From Flavobacterium poyangense (GTDB taxonomy: Bacteria > Bacteroidota > Bacteroidia > Flavobacteriales > Flavobacteriaceae), in contig NZ_JAALLN010000007.1 of the NCBI RefSeq assembly GCF_011751075.1, positions 186,001-250,000 on the forward strand: a DNA stretch of 64,000 bases. The letters run 5' to 3'. The position numbers were made by a program, and so were the translations under genes. Below, one piece after another: positions 40,991 to 50,515 of the stretch. The notes under the pieces were generated by a model, which searched no databases, was not told where the DNA came from, and was given only the letters and a program-made list of their open reading frames with translations. Each line of letters begins with the position of its first letter. Position 1 is the first letter of the stretch.

Positions 40991-43783
40991 ATGACTAATT
41001 TACAAAAGACCGTATTCACTTTTGGCAGTAAAAAAGCTCAGGGTGATGCGTCAATGAAGGACTTGCTGGGTGGAAAGGGGGCTAATCTCTGCGAAATGAA
41101 TCTTATTGGAATGCCGGTTCCTCCCGGTTTTACGATTACCACAGAAATGTGCAAATTGTACAATACTGAAGGCAAAGAAGCCGTTTTGGCTCAAATTAAA
41201 GAGGAAGTTCAGTTAGCTATGGTGCAAATTGAAGAACAAATGAACAGCAAGTTTGGGGATAACATCAACCCATGTCTGGTTTCTGTACGTTCCGGTTCCC
41301 GAGCATCAATGCCCGGAATGATGGATACTATTCTGAATTTGGGTTTAAATGACACAGTGGTAGAAGGACTGATCGAAAAAACCGGAAACCCACGTTTTGT
41401 ATGGGATTCGTACCGAAGATTTATCCAGATGTACAGTGAAGTGGTTATGGGCATGAAACCAAAAAGCAAAGAAGATGAAGACCCATTTGAAGAAATTATA
41501 GACCACTTAAAACACGAAAAAGGAGTTAAATTAGATAGTGAATTTACGGCAGAACATTTCAAAGAGATGGTTTCCTTGTTTAAAGCCGCTGTAAAACAAT
41601 CCACCGCCCAAGATTTCCCAACTGACCCATGGGAACAACTTTGGGGAGCCGTTATCGCTGTATTTGATAGCTGGACAAACGAACGTGCAGTATATTACCG
41701 TCGATTAAATCATATTCCGGACGATTGGGGTACTGCGGTCAACATACAAGCTATGGTATTTGGTAATATGGGTGAAAATTCCGCTACAGGAGTTGCTTTT
41801 ACGCGTGATTCGAGTACAGGTGAGAATCTTTTTAATGGAGAATATCTTATCAATGCACAAGGAGAAGATGTGGTGGCCGGGATTCGTACTCCACAACAAA
41901 TCACACTGGAAGGTTCCAGACAATGGGCTGCTGTGGCCGGTATTACGGAAGAAGTACGCGTTCAAAAATTTCCATCGCTTGAAGAAACGATGCCCGAAAT
42001 TTTTAACGAATTGATTGCGATACAGAAAAAATTAGAGCTTCATTATAAAGACATGCAGGATATAGAGTTTACTATTCAGGAAGGTAAACTTTGGATGTTA
42101 CAGACCAGAAATGCAAAAAGAACTGGCGCAGCCATGGTACGTATTGCAATTGACATGTACAACGAAGGTCTTTTAGAGGAAGAAGAAGCATTGCTAAGGG
42201 TTGATCCTAATAAATTAGACGAGCTTTTGCATCCGGTTTTTGACCCAAAAAGTTTAAGCCAAGCATCAGTATTAGCGCAAGGATTACCCGCTTCACCGGG
42301 AGCAGCAAGCGGACAAATTGTCTTTTTTGCTGATGATGCTGAGCAATGGTCTGAGGACAATCGTAATGTTATTTTGGTTCGAATTGAAACTTCGCCCGAA
42401 GACCTCAAAGGAATGGCAGTCGCTCAGGGAATTCTGACTGCCCGTGGCGGTATGACTTCACACGCTGCGGTTGTAGCCCGTGGAATGGGGAAATGTTGTG
42501 TATCGGGAGCAGAACGTCTTCAGATAGATTATAAAAACCGAACGTTATCTATTGGTGATCTGATACTAAAAGAAGGAGATTGGATTTCATTAAATGGTTC
42601 AACAGGTAAAATTTACAAAGGAAAAATTGAAACTACAGCAGCGGTATTAAATGATGATTTTGATACCTTAATGGCAATGGCAGACAAATATGCTACAATG
42701 AAGGTTCGAACCAATGCTGATACACCAAAAGATGCAGAGGTTGCCCGTCGTTTCGGAGCACAAGGAATTGGACTGTGCCGAACAGAGCATATGTTCTTTG
42801 AAGAAGATAAAATTTTAGCGATGCGCGAAATGATTCTTTCCGAAGATGAAGCCGGTCGCCGCAAAGCACTGGCAAAACTTTTACCAATGCAACGCAAAGA
42901 TTTAGAAGGAATTTTCGAGGCCATGAACGGACTTCCGGTAACGATTCGATTATTGGATCCGCCTTTGCATGAATTTGTTCCTCATGAGATTGAAAATCAA
43001 AAAGAAATGGCAGAAGAAATGCGTATTTCGATCCAATCAATTCAGGAAAAAATTGCTTCGATGCATGAGTTCAACCCAATGTTAGGACACCGTGGATGCC
43101 GTTTAGGAAATACCTATCCGGAAATTTCAGAAATGCAAACAAGAGCCATTTTAGAAGCGGCAATAAATCTCAAAAAGCTTGGCATTAAAGCCGTTCCTGA
43201 AATTATGATACCCCTTACGGGAACTCTCGCTGAAATGCAGATGCAAAAACAAATTGTTACTCAGACTGCCGAGAAGGTTTTTGAAGAACAAGGAGATACT
43301 ATTACTTATTCAGTAGGAACCATGATAGAAGTGCCACGCGCAGCACTTGTTGCGGACAGAATTGCAGAATCGGCTGAGTTTTTCTCTTTTGGGACTAATG
43401 ATCTTACGCAGATGACTTTTGGATATTCCCGCGACGATGCTGGTAAATTTCTTCCTTTTTACTTGGAAAATGGGATTCTAAAAAATGACCCTTTCCAGGT
43501 TTTAGACCAAAACGGAGTGGGGCAGCTGATCAAAATCGCTGCAGAAAAAGGTCTGGCTACACGTCCCGATCTTAAAATTGGAATTTGTGGTGAACATGGA
43601 GGCGAACCGTCTTCGATAGAATTCTGTCATTTGGTAGGAATGAATTACGTGAGTTGTTCGCCATTCCGAGTGCCTATAGCTCGTCTGGCTGCTGCTCAGG
43701 CTGCCATCAAAGAAAATAAACAAGCACTTAACAAAGCATTGAGTAATGTTAAAAAAAAAGAGGTGGAATTAGCTGATTTGTAG
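40991..43783 (+). CDS. ppdK: Pyruvate, phosphate dikinase
   Basis: 930 residues, a little over the usual 875-910. It reversibly makes phosphoenolpyruvate from pyruvate, ATP and phosphate. The N-terminal nucleotide-binding domain shows LLGGKGANLCEMN and PVPPGFTITTE. The swivelling phosphohistidine domain has GGMTSHAAVVARGMG with His491. The PEP/pyruvate barrel has GIGLCRTEHMFF and GICGEHGGEPSS with Cys866 as the catalytic acid. All key residues are present. It stands alone between two terminators, so it is its own transcription unit, probably supporting gluconeogenesis or a PPi-linked glycolysis. Confidence 0.98.
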   Translation: MTNLQKTVFTFGSKKAQGDASMKDLLGGKGANLCEMNLIGMPVPPGFTITTEMCKLYNTEGKEAVLAQIKEEVQLAMVQIEEQMNSKFGDNINPCLVSVRSGSRASMPGMMDTILNLGLNDTVVEGLIEKTGNPRFVWDSYRRFIQMYSEVVMGMKPKSKEDEDPFEEIIDHLKHEKGVKLDSEFTAEHFKEMVSLFKAAVKQSTAQDFPTDPWEQLWGAVIAVFDSWTNERAVYYRRLNHIPDDWGTAVNIQAMVFGNMGENSATGVAFTRDSSTGENLFNGEYLINAQGEDVVAGIRTPQQITLEGSRQWAAVAGITEEVRVQKFPSLEETMPEIFNELIAIQKKLELHYKDMQDIEFTIQEGKLWMLQTRNAKRTGAAMVRIAIDMYNEGLLEEEEALLRVDPNKLDELLHPVFDPKSLSQASVLAQGLPASPGAASGQIVFFADDAEQWSEDNRNVILVRIETSPEDLKGMAVAQGILTARGGMTSHAAVVARGMGKCCVSGAERLQIDYKNRTLSIGDLILKEGDWISLNGSTGKIYKGKIETTAAVLNDDFDTLMAMADKYATMKVRTNADTPKDAEVARRFGAQGIGLCRTEHMFFEEDKILAMREMILSEDEAGRRKALAKLLPMQRKDLEGIFEAMNGLPVTIRLLDPPLHEFVPHEIENQKEMAEEMRISIQSIQEKIASMHEFNPMLGHRGCRLGNTYPEISEMQTRAILEAAINLKKLGIKAVPEIMIPLTGTLAEMQMQKQIVTQTAEKVFEEQGDTITYSVGTMIEVPRAALVADRIAESAEFFSFGTNDLTQMTFGYSRDDAGKFLPFYLENGILKNDPFQVLDQNGVGQLIKIAAEKGLATRPDLKIGICGEHGGEPSSIEFCHLVGMNYVSCSPFRVPIARLAAAQAAIKENKQALNKALSNVKKKEVELADL

Positions 43784-43813
43784 CTAAAGTTTAAACTCTG
43801 GTAGTTCACAGGA

Positions 43814-43852
43814 AACAGTTGCAGGTGTAGACTTGCAACTGTTTTTTTTTTT
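43814..43852 (+). terminator. Terminator of ppdK
   Basis: A 10-bp stem AACAGTTGCA/TGCAACTGTT followed by a run of eleven or more T. Confidence 0.93.
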
Positions 43853-44154
43853 GCAGTAATTGGAATGTCGCTAATTGTTGTCGAAATACCTATGTGATTT
43901 CTCCTAACTCCGAAAGGATAACTAAACGAGTTCTGTTATTTGATGGTGGAACCCGAACAATAGCGAATAGATGATGTAAATCGGACCACTAACTTAACTC
44001 AAAAGGACTATTTTAGGAAAAATCTTAAGACTTTAAAACTAAGAAAGGAATTATAACTGTCTTTATTTTAATGATTTAAGTTTTACACAATTGTTTCATT
44101 AACACTTTTTTATAAAAAAAAAGGCTCAAAATTTTAAGGTTAAAAATTTTAATA

Positions 44155-44162
44155 TACTTTTG
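44155..44162 (+). promoter_or_regulatory. Likely -7 promoter element of the SusC/SusD operon
   Basis: TACTTTTG matches TAnnTTTG. It lies 284 bases before the susC start, implying a leader of about 275 bases. No clear -33 TTG was found at the ideal distance. Confidence 0.55.
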
Positions 44163-44445
44163 TTCTATCAAATTAGTAGAATTAAATATTAAAAAATTAC
44201 TCTTATTCTTTTTTTCATAGAGCATAAAAAGAATCGTTCAGACGAAATCCGCTAAAGACCAATTCAATTATTAGTAATCCAAAATAGATAAAAGTGAAAA
44301 AACGAATGTGTTGCAAGTAAAAAAAAACCATTTCTGCGGGAACAGAAATGGCGAAGCTTAAAGAAATTGTACATCTCTATAAGGCAAGCGGGAATGGAAT
44401 AAATCCATTTTCGAATCGCCTTATTTATTAAACCAAAACAAAGTA
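44163..44445 (+). promoter_or_regulatory. Structured 5' leader of the SusC/SusD operon
   Basis: Two structures are visible. The first is a 9-bp stem CCATTTCTG/CAGAAATGG (44328-44336 with 44343-44351) preceded on this strand by a run of nine A, so on the minus strand it has the form of a terminator with a T tract. The second is a nested stem, AAGGC/GCCTT (44381-44385 with 44418-44422) enclosing AATGGA/TCCATT (44393-44398 with 44404-44409). No known riboswitch is recognised. The size and structure suggest post-initiation control. Confidence 0.55.
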
Positions 44446-47400
44446 ATGAAAAAAATAATTAATAGCTCCATAAGCTTATGCTTTTTGTTGATTTCTATTG
44501 GAATCAAAGCTCAGGAGACCAAACCGCTAATCCAGTCCAAACTCGATGGTAAAGTAATAGACGCCATCACAAAAGAGCCCGTTATTGGTGCTTCAGTAAA
44601 TATTAAAGGCACTACACATGGGGTTGTAACTGATTTAGACGGGAAATTTTATTTTCAAACGGGTCAAAAATTCCCTTATACGCTACTAGTAAGTTATATG
44701 GGCTATAAAAAAGTAGAAATTGTTGTCACTGAGAATCCCGTTACCATCGCGCTTACCGAAGAACAGAATGTCTTATCAGAAGTGGTAGTGACCGCATTGG
44801 GAATTTCAAAAGAAAAAAGATCGTTAGGATACACTACCCAGTCTCTTAAAAATAAGGATTTGGCCAATACAAAAGAAACCAATTTTTTGAATAGTCTAAC
44901 GGGTAAATTAGCCGGAGTTCGCATCACCAATTCGCAAGGTGATATGGGATCTTCCCGTATCGTTATTCGTGGTGAAACTTCGATTGCCGGAAACAATCAG
45001 CCACTCTTTGTGGTAGATGGAGTGCCGGTAGACAACTCGCAGTTGAACTTTGGTGGCGCTACCCGCGATTTTAAAAATGCAATTGCAGATCTAAACCCAC
45101 AGGATATTGAAACATTAACAGTACTGAAAGGCCCTAATGCTGCGGCTCTTTACGGTTCCCGTGCTGCGCATGGTGTGGTTTTGATCACCACAAAATCAGG
45201 AAAAGGTCAAAAAGGATTGGGCATAAGTTTTAATTCAGGCATAACGATTTCTAAAGTGGCTACCTTACCTCATTTTCAAAACTCATTCGGGCAAGGGTCA
45301 AACGGAAAATTCAGCTTTGTAGATGGTAAAGGAGGCGGTATTAATGATGGAGTTGATGAAAGCTGGGGTCCTAAATTAGACGGGCGCCTGATTCCACAAT
45401 TCTATTCAAATGGCGTGGCAGTTCCTTTTGTAGCACATCCTGACAATGTGAAGGATTTCTTCAATACCGGAGTTACTTACGATAATAGTATTTCTGTGGC
45501 TAAATCAGATGAAAAATCAGATTTCCGTCTGGGAGTAAACAATCAAAAACAATTGGGAACAGTACCTAATAGTGAAGTAAACAAAACCAACTTTACCATC
45601 AATACAAATTACCAATTGTCTAAAAGCATTAAAGTAGGGGTATCAGCCAATTATATTGTGACCACCGCTCCAACTTTGCCGGGCGGACCTTCGGGTAACC
45701 GTGCTGCCGGTGTGATGCTACAGTTTCTTTGGTTCGGACGTCAAGTAGACATCAATGACCTTAAAAATGACTGGACAAAAAACTGGAACAACAGTTACTA
45801 CAGCAACCCATACTGGAATGCTAATTACAACACTACCAGCCAGCAACGCAATCGCTTAATAGGGGATATCCATTTAGAAGCAAAGATTTTTACCGGACTT
45901 GATTTTAAATTCCGCACCGGAGTAGATTATTATAACGATCGCAGAAAATATAGCATTAAATACGGCACCAATGGAACTCCATTTGGGTCTTATGCCGAAG
46001 ATGCCTATACCGTACAAGAGAGAAATACAGAGGCCATCTTACAGTATACTAAAAAACTTAATGATGATTTTACTTTAGATGCGCTTGGAGGATTCAATGT
46101 ACGCAACCACAGCGATGCCAACAATTACCAAAAAGCACCTCGTTTAGCTGTGCCTGATTTATATACTTTGACCAATTCGCGAGATCCGTTGACATCTTCA
46201 AACTCCTTCTCAAAATTGAGAGTATACAGTGGTTATGCTTCAGCACAATTGGGTTATAAAAATTATGCTTATTTAAACGTTACGGGACGTAATGATTGGT
46301 CGTCGACATTACCTAGCAGTAACCGCTCTTACTTCTATCCTTCTGTAAATGGTAGTTTGGTAGTATCCGAAGCCTTTAATCTGAAAAGTAATGCACTCGA
46401 TTTATTTAAATTGCGTGCAGGCTGGTCGGAGGTAGGTAACGATGCAGATCCGTATCAATTGAATACCGTTTACAATTTTCAAAGCGCATTCGACGGGAAC
46501 CCAATTCTAACCTCTTCACAGAAGAAACTCAATGAGAACCTGAAACCGGAAACAACACGTTCAACCGAATTGGGTCTAGAGACTTCTTTTTTCAAAAACA
46601 GATTACATCTTGACGTTGCATACTATAACACCAATAGTTTTGATCAGATTCTGGAGATTAAAACAACAGCCGCCAGCGGTTATACATCGCAGTTAATCAA
46701 TGCCGGTAAAATAAACAACCGTGGTATAGAAATACAATTAGACGGAACTCCTATTCAAGGTGAAAATTTCAAATGGAACGTTGGTTTAAACTATTCGACC
46801 AATAGAAGCAAAGTGGAAATTCTTGACTATGAAGGAAAAATTAAAAACTACACCATAGGCTCTTCAGGAGGTGTTGATGTATTGGCGTCGGTAGGGCAGG
46901 CATATGGAGCACTTTACGGTACAGCATATCAGCGTGATGCGAACGGAAATATTGTAGTAGGTGCCAATGGTTTGCCAAAAGCCGATCCGCAAAAGAAAGT
47001 ATTGGGACATTATACACCGGACTATTTAGCCGGGGTTACAAATACTTTGACCTATAAAAACCTTGAATTGTCATTTCTTGTAGATGCTAGTGTAGGAGGG
47101 GAGATTTATTCAGGAACAAACAGAACAGGGATTTATACCGGTGTACTGACAGAAACTCTTCCGGGCCGTGATGCTGCCAATGGTGGATTAAGTTACTATT
47201 ATACAGGTAATACAAAAACTTTGCTAAATGGCGGTACTGCTCCAAACGGAGTTCCGGTATATGATGATGGGGTTATTTTTAAAGGCGTTTATGCCAACGG
47301 GACTCCAAATACTCAGGTAATTAGCGCACAGGAATATTACAAAGCTTCATACAATATCAGCGAGGCTTATGTGTACAGTTCTACTTTTGTAAAAATGAGA

Positions 47401-47622
47401 GAAATAAAACTTACATACAATTTCGACAAGAAGTTCGCTAAAAAATTAGGGTTGGCAGGCGCCAGTATTACAGCCGCAGGACGTAATTTGTTTTTCATTT
47501 ACAAAGAGGTTCCAAACATCGATCCTGAATCCGCTTTTAATACCGGAAACGCACAAGGATTGGAAAGTTTATCCTTGCCAACTACCAAAAATTTTAGCCT
47601 TAATGTTAATCTTAAATTTTAA
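44446..47622 (+). CDS. SusC/RagA-family TonB-linked outer-membrane protein
   Basis: 1058 residues. After a signal peptide (LCFLLISIGIKAQE), residues about 34-110 form the carboxypeptidase-regulatory-like domain (LDGKVIDAITKEPVIGASVN). The plug follows, including QPLFVVDGVPVDN and IETLTVLKGPNAAALYGSRA, then GVVLITTKSGK, the usual plug end. The rest is a 22-strand-type barrel ending in LSLNVNLKF. SusC proteins import glycans, peptides or other large nutrients with their SusD lid. The ligand is unknown because no glycosidase, sulfatase or peptidase gene is next to it. It is cotranscribed with the SusD gene 13 bases downstream. Confidence 0.97.
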   Translation: MKKIINSSISLCFLLISIGIKAQETKPLIQSKLDGKVIDAITKEPVIGASVNIKGTTHGVVTDLDGKFYFQTGQKFPYTLLVSYMGYKKVEIVVTENPVTIALTEEQNVLSEVVVTALGISKEKRSLGYTTQSLKNKDLANTKETNFLNSLTGKLAGVRITNSQGDMGSSRIVIRGETSIAGNNQPLFVVDGVPVDNSQLNFGGATRDFKNAIADLNPQDIETLTVLKGPNAAALYGSRAAHGVVLITTKSGKGQKGLGISFNSGITISKVATLPHFQNSFGQGSNGKFSFVDGKGGGINDGVDESWGPKLDGRLIPQFYSNGVAVPFVAHPDNVKDFFNTGVTYDNSISVAKSDEKSDFRLGVNNQKQLGTVPNSEVNKTNFTINTNYQLSKSIKVGVSANYIVTTAPTLPGGPSGNRAAGVMLQFLWFGRQVDINDLKNDWTKNWNNSYYSNPYWNANYNTTSQQRNRLIGDIHLEAKIFTGLDFKFRTGVDYYNDRRKYSIKYGTNGTPFGSYAEDAYTVQERNTEAILQYTKKLNDDFTLDALGGFNVRNHSDANNYQKAPRLAVPDLYTLTNSRDPLTSSNSFSKLRVYSGYASAQLGYKNYAYLNVTGRNDWSSTLPSSNRSYFYPSVNGSLVVSEAFNLKSNALDLFKLRAGWSEVGNDADPYQLNTVYNFQSAFDGNPILTSSQKKLNENLKPETTRSTELGLETSFFKNRLHLDVAYYNTNSFDQILEIKTTAASGYTSQLINAGKINNRGIEIQLDGTPIQGENFKWNVGLNYSTNRSKVEILDYEGKIKNYTIGSSGGVDVLASVGQAYGALYGTAYQRDANGNIVVGANGLPKADPQKKVLGHYTPDYLAGVTNTLTYKNLELSFLVDASVGGEIYSGTNRTGIYTGVLTETLPGRDAANGGLSYYYTGNTKTLLNGGTAPNGVPVYDDGVIFKGVYANGTPNTQVISAQEYYKASYNISEAYVYSSTFVKMREIKLTYNFDKKFAKKLGLAGASITAAGRNLFFIYKEVPNIDPESAFNTGNAQGLESLSLPTTKNFSLNVNLKF

Positions 47623-47634
47623 AAATACGCAATC

Positions 47635-49059
47635 ATGCTAAAAAGACTATCCTATATATTTTTATTTGCATTGACACTAACGTCATGCAGTGATACTTTG
47701 GATGATATCAATAAAAATCCAAATGCAACTGAAACACCGGTGGCACCTTTCCTGTTAACAGGAACATTAAAACAAGGCGCGGACTTATATTGGGGTTCAG
47801 AAAACAATTTTAATGCGTCATTGTTATTTGTTCAGCATTGGGCAAAAATCCAATATACCGAACCGGATCGATACGACGTATCTAACAACTCTTTCACTTC
47901 ATTGTGGAATACAGGCTATTCTACCTTGATCACGGATTTGAATACGATTCTGAATTTTCCGGAGGAGCAGGCCAATTCAAATTATAAAGGTATTGCTCTG
48001 ACTTTACGCTCGTGGACTTTTTTACTATTGACCGACGCTTACGGAAGTATACCTTATAAAGAAGCCGGCTTAAAAGTAACACCGGCCTACAATACACAAA
48101 AGGAAGTGTATACTGGCTTGCTTGAAGATCTAAAACGTGCTCAATCTTTATTGGCTACCACAAATGGTACAGTAACCGGTGATTTGGCTTATAAAGGCAA
48201 TATTACAAAATGGAAAAAACTGATAAATTCACTTCGTCTGCGTATAGCGTTGCGAATTGCAGATAAAGAACCAGCTTTAGCCAAACAAGCAGCGATTGAC
48301 GCAACAACCGATGCTGCAGGGGTAATTAGCAGCAATAGTGAAATCTTTCAGTTTATTTACACCAGTTCGCCTCAGCAAAATCCCGCATCAGCTTGGTTTG
48401 AAACCCGTGATGATTTTCGTATTTCGAAAACCTTGGTAGACAAACTAAATGAGCTATCCGATCCTCGTTTACCGGTTTACGCACAATTGCCATCAGATGC
48501 AAGCGTAGGGAAGTACGTTGGAGGCGCTAACGGATTGTCAAACAGTGATGCAAATAGTCAGGGTTTTGCCAAAACTTCAAAACCGGGTACTTACTTTCTG
48601 ACTTCGTCATCACCGGCGGTACTTGTTTCTTATTCTGAAGTATTGTTTAATCTTTCTGAAGCTGTAGCCCGTGGTTACATTGCCGGAGATGCAGAGCAAC
48701 TTTATAAAAATGCAATTACGGCATCATTCAATCAATTTGGGATCAACAATGCAACCGTTATTTCAGATTATCTCAATCAACCAACAGTAAAATACGATGC
48801 AGCCAATTACGCCAAATCGATTGGTACACAAAAATGGATTGCTTTCTTCGGACAAGGACTTGATGCTTTTACAGAGTGGAGAAGACTTGACTATCCTGTG
48901 TTAACAGCTGGTCCCGCTACCGTTTTAGACGGACAGATTCCTTCGCGTTTCTTTTATCCCGGTACAGAGCAATCGTTAAATGGTGCTAGTTATCAGGCTG
49001 CTATAGTAGGGCAAGGTAAGGACTTACTCACTACAAAGCTATGGTTTGATGCAAAGTAA
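47635..49059 (+). CDS. SusD/RagB-family lipoprotein (SusD-like_2 type)
   Basis: 474 residues. The lipoprotein signal MLKRLSYIFLFALTLTSC has Cys18 lipidated, followed by DTLDDINKNPNATETP, the usual SusD-like_2 start with DINxNPN. The rest is helical with TPR-like parts, for example GIALTLRSWTFLLLTDAYG and the C-terminal GTQKWIAFFGQGLDAFTEWRR. It is the surface lid of the transporter formed with the SusC upstream. A weak hairpin after the stop may terminate the unit. Confidence 0.96.
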   Translation: MLKRLSYIFLFALTLTSCSDTLDDINKNPNATETPVAPFLLTGTLKQGADLYWGSENNFNASLLFVQHWAKIQYTEPDRYDVSNNSFTSLWNTGYSTLITDLNTILNFPEEQANSNYKGIALTLRSWTFLLLTDAYGSIPYKEAGLKVTPAYNTQKEVYTGLLEDLKRAQSLLATTNGTVTGDLAYKGNITKWKKLINSLRLRIALRIADKEPALAKQAAIDATTDAAGVISSNSEIFQFIYTSSPQQNPASAWFETRDDFRISKTLVDKLNELSDPRLPVYAQLPSDASVGKYVGGANGLSNSDANSQGFAKTSKPGTYFLTSSSPAVLVSYSEVLFNLSEAVARGYIAGDAEQLYKNAITASFNQFGINNATVISDYLNQPTVKYDAANYAKSIGTQKWIAFFGQGLDAFTEWRRLDYPVLTAGPATVLDGQIPSRFFYPGTEQSLNGASYQAAIVGQGKDLLTTKLWFDAK

Positions 49060-49067
49060 ATTAGGTT

Positions 49068-49098
49068 TGAATTAATGATATCTAATTCATATTTTTTC
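49068..49098 (+). terminator. Probable weak terminator of the SusC/SusD operon
   Basis: A 7-bp A/T-rich stem TGAATTA/TAATTCA with an 8-base loop, followed by T-rich sequence. The stem is weak. Confidence 0.5.
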
Positions 49099-49182
49099 TT
49101 ACCTTTAATTGAGCGAATTAAGTTACAAATAAAATATTAAAATATAAAATTTTATTTTCAGAATAGTACTGTTAAATAATGC

Positions 49183-49190
49183 TACATTTG
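49183..49190 (+). promoter_or_regulatory. Likely -7 element of the cold-shock gene
   Basis: TACATTTG matches TAnnTTTG and lies 25 bases before the start codon at 49215. Its position argues against the longer in-frame start at 49179. Confidence 0.65.
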
Positions 49191-49214
49191 TGTATAACAA
49201 ATAATTATTTTAGC

Positions 49215-49403
49215 ATGGAAGGTACAGTTAAATTCTTCAATGAAGAGAAAGGTTTTGGGTTCATTATACCAAAGAATGGTGGAAATGAGGTCTTTGTTCA
49301 TGTCTCAGGTCTAACCGAAAATATTCGTGAGAACGATGAAGTACGTTATGATGTGGCAGACGGAAAAAAAGGCCCTAACGCCGTAAACGTTGTTGTAGTA
49401 TAA
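49215..49403 (+). CDS. Cold-shock domain protein
   Basis: 62 residues, the normal size for a CspA-type protein. MEGTVKFFNEEKGFGFI has RNP1 (KGFGFI), and EVFVHVSGL holds RNP2 (VFVHV). It binds single-stranded RNA or DNA and keeps RNA unfolded. The start is placed at 49215 because the in-frame ATG at 49179 lies inside the promoter and adds 12 residues with no match to the family. A strong terminator follows at 49425-49458. It is its own transcription unit. Confidence 0.96.
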   Translation: MEGTVKFFNEEKGFGFIIPKNGGNEVFVHVSGLTENIRENDEVRYDVADGKKGPNAVNVVVV

Positions 49404-49424
49404 AAAACACTACAAGAAAATGTA

Positions 49425-49458
49425 AAAAAAGCATCTGTCACTGGCAGATGCTTTTTTT
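49425..49458. terminator. Strong, possibly bidirectional terminator after the cold-shock gene
   Basis: The stem GCATCTG/CAGATGC (49431-49437 with 49445-49451) is bounded by runs of A and T, so the stem extends to more than 12 bp and can work on either strand. Confidence 0.93.
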
Positions 49459-49646
49459 ATTATGTTTATTTCGACATTAAAACAAAATGCTAATAATCTC
49501 AAAAGAAAGGCAGACCATCTCCGAAATTCGAAATTATCTATGATAAATTTCCGGAAATGACATCCTTAGTTTTTTGTAGTAAGAAAATGCAGGAACTTCA
49601 AAAAAAAATTATTGTTATAAAAATTTCTCAACTAACAGCTATTACA

Positions 49647-49654
49647 TAATTTTG
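49647..49654 (+). promoter_or_regulatory. Likely -7 element of the DUF1826-like gene
   Basis: TAATTTTG matches TAnnTTTG, 36 bases before the start at 49691. The -33 element is not clear. Confidence 0.5.
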
Positions 49655-49690
49655 CTATAAGTGAAATAATTAGCATTTTAATACTGTACT

Positions 49691-50389
49691 ATGAATAATA
49701 CCTTTTCTACCAATAACCAAATTGGCATGGTATCTAGTTTCTTCGAGCTTGTACATACCGATTTCAAGGGAGAAACAAATGCGTTATGCTGGTATAGAAA
49801 TTTGGATGGCGATTTTAAAGAGATTGTAAGCCAACTACGTTTAAAAGAAAATATAACGGAAGTTTTTCCTAAAGATTTAATTGAACTCCAACTTTCAGAA
49901 AAGGGTAGTATAGCCAGAGAAATAATCTTAAACGATTTACAATTATTAACAGATTATGGAGCTTCACCCTCTCTGAACTTACTAAAGTGTTATGAGCGTG
50001 ATGATGAATTTGATTTCATATCGACTGATGTGTATTCGTTTCACGTTGATCGTTCACCCATTGCAACTGATACTTTTTTATGTACTTATCATGGAGCCGC
50101 GAGCGATATTGTTTCTAATTCGCAAGCAAAGCAGAAAATTCTAATTCCGGAAGTACGAGCAAAATTAAAAGAGCTGCATGATGGACCACCAGAAGAATTC
50201 GAAAACTTTTTAATCGAAAATTACTTTGATTTGCACTATCAGTTACAAGAGAATGCAGAACCTATTAATTTAGGACAAATGCATCTTTGGCGTCTGGCTG
50301 TCGATCACCCGAAACAAAAAGTGTTACCTTGTATTCACAGAGCACCCGTTGAAAATGAAGGAGAATATCGCTTGTTGTTGATTTGTTAA
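49691..50389 (+). CDS. DUF1826-like protein
   Basis: 232 residues. No signal or membrane segment. Around residues 116-140, YSFHVDRSPIATDTFLCTYHGAA resembles the core of DUF1826 (FHxDxxxxRLLCTYxG), with His and Asp that could be metal ligands; the later FDLHYQLQENAE and the C-terminal VLPCIHRAPV add a possible Cys/His pair. The general pattern also recalls 2-oxoglutarate-iron oxygenases with an HxD motif. The molecular role of DUF1826 is unknown; a link with zinc limitation has been suggested in other bacteria. It has its own promoter. Confidence 0.65.
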   Translation: MNNTFSTNNQIGMVSSFFELVHTDFKGETNALCWYRNLDGDFKEIVSQLRLKENITEVFPKDLIELQLSEKGSIAREIILNDLQLLTDYGASPSLNLLKCYERDDEFDFISTDVYSFHVDRSPIATDTFLCTYHGAASDIVSNSQAKQKILIPEVRAKLKELHDGPPEEFENFLIENYFDLHYQLQENAEPINLGQMHLWRLAVDHPKQKVLPCIHRAPVENEGEYRLLLIC

Positions 50390-50478
50390 AGTCCAGAAAT
50401 GCTACGAGAGGCACAAAATTCATTTATTTAAATAATAAAAGTGTTAAATAAATTCGTCTCCTTTTTGCAACAAATAAG

Positions 50479-50486
50479 TAAATTTG
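50479..50486 (+). promoter_or_regulatory. Likely -7 element of the AraC-type regulator
   Basis: TAAATTTG matches TAnnTTTG, 30 bases before the start at 50516. Confidence 0.5.
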
Positions 50487-50515
50487 ACCATTATCATAAT
50501 GTTTAAAATTTTACT

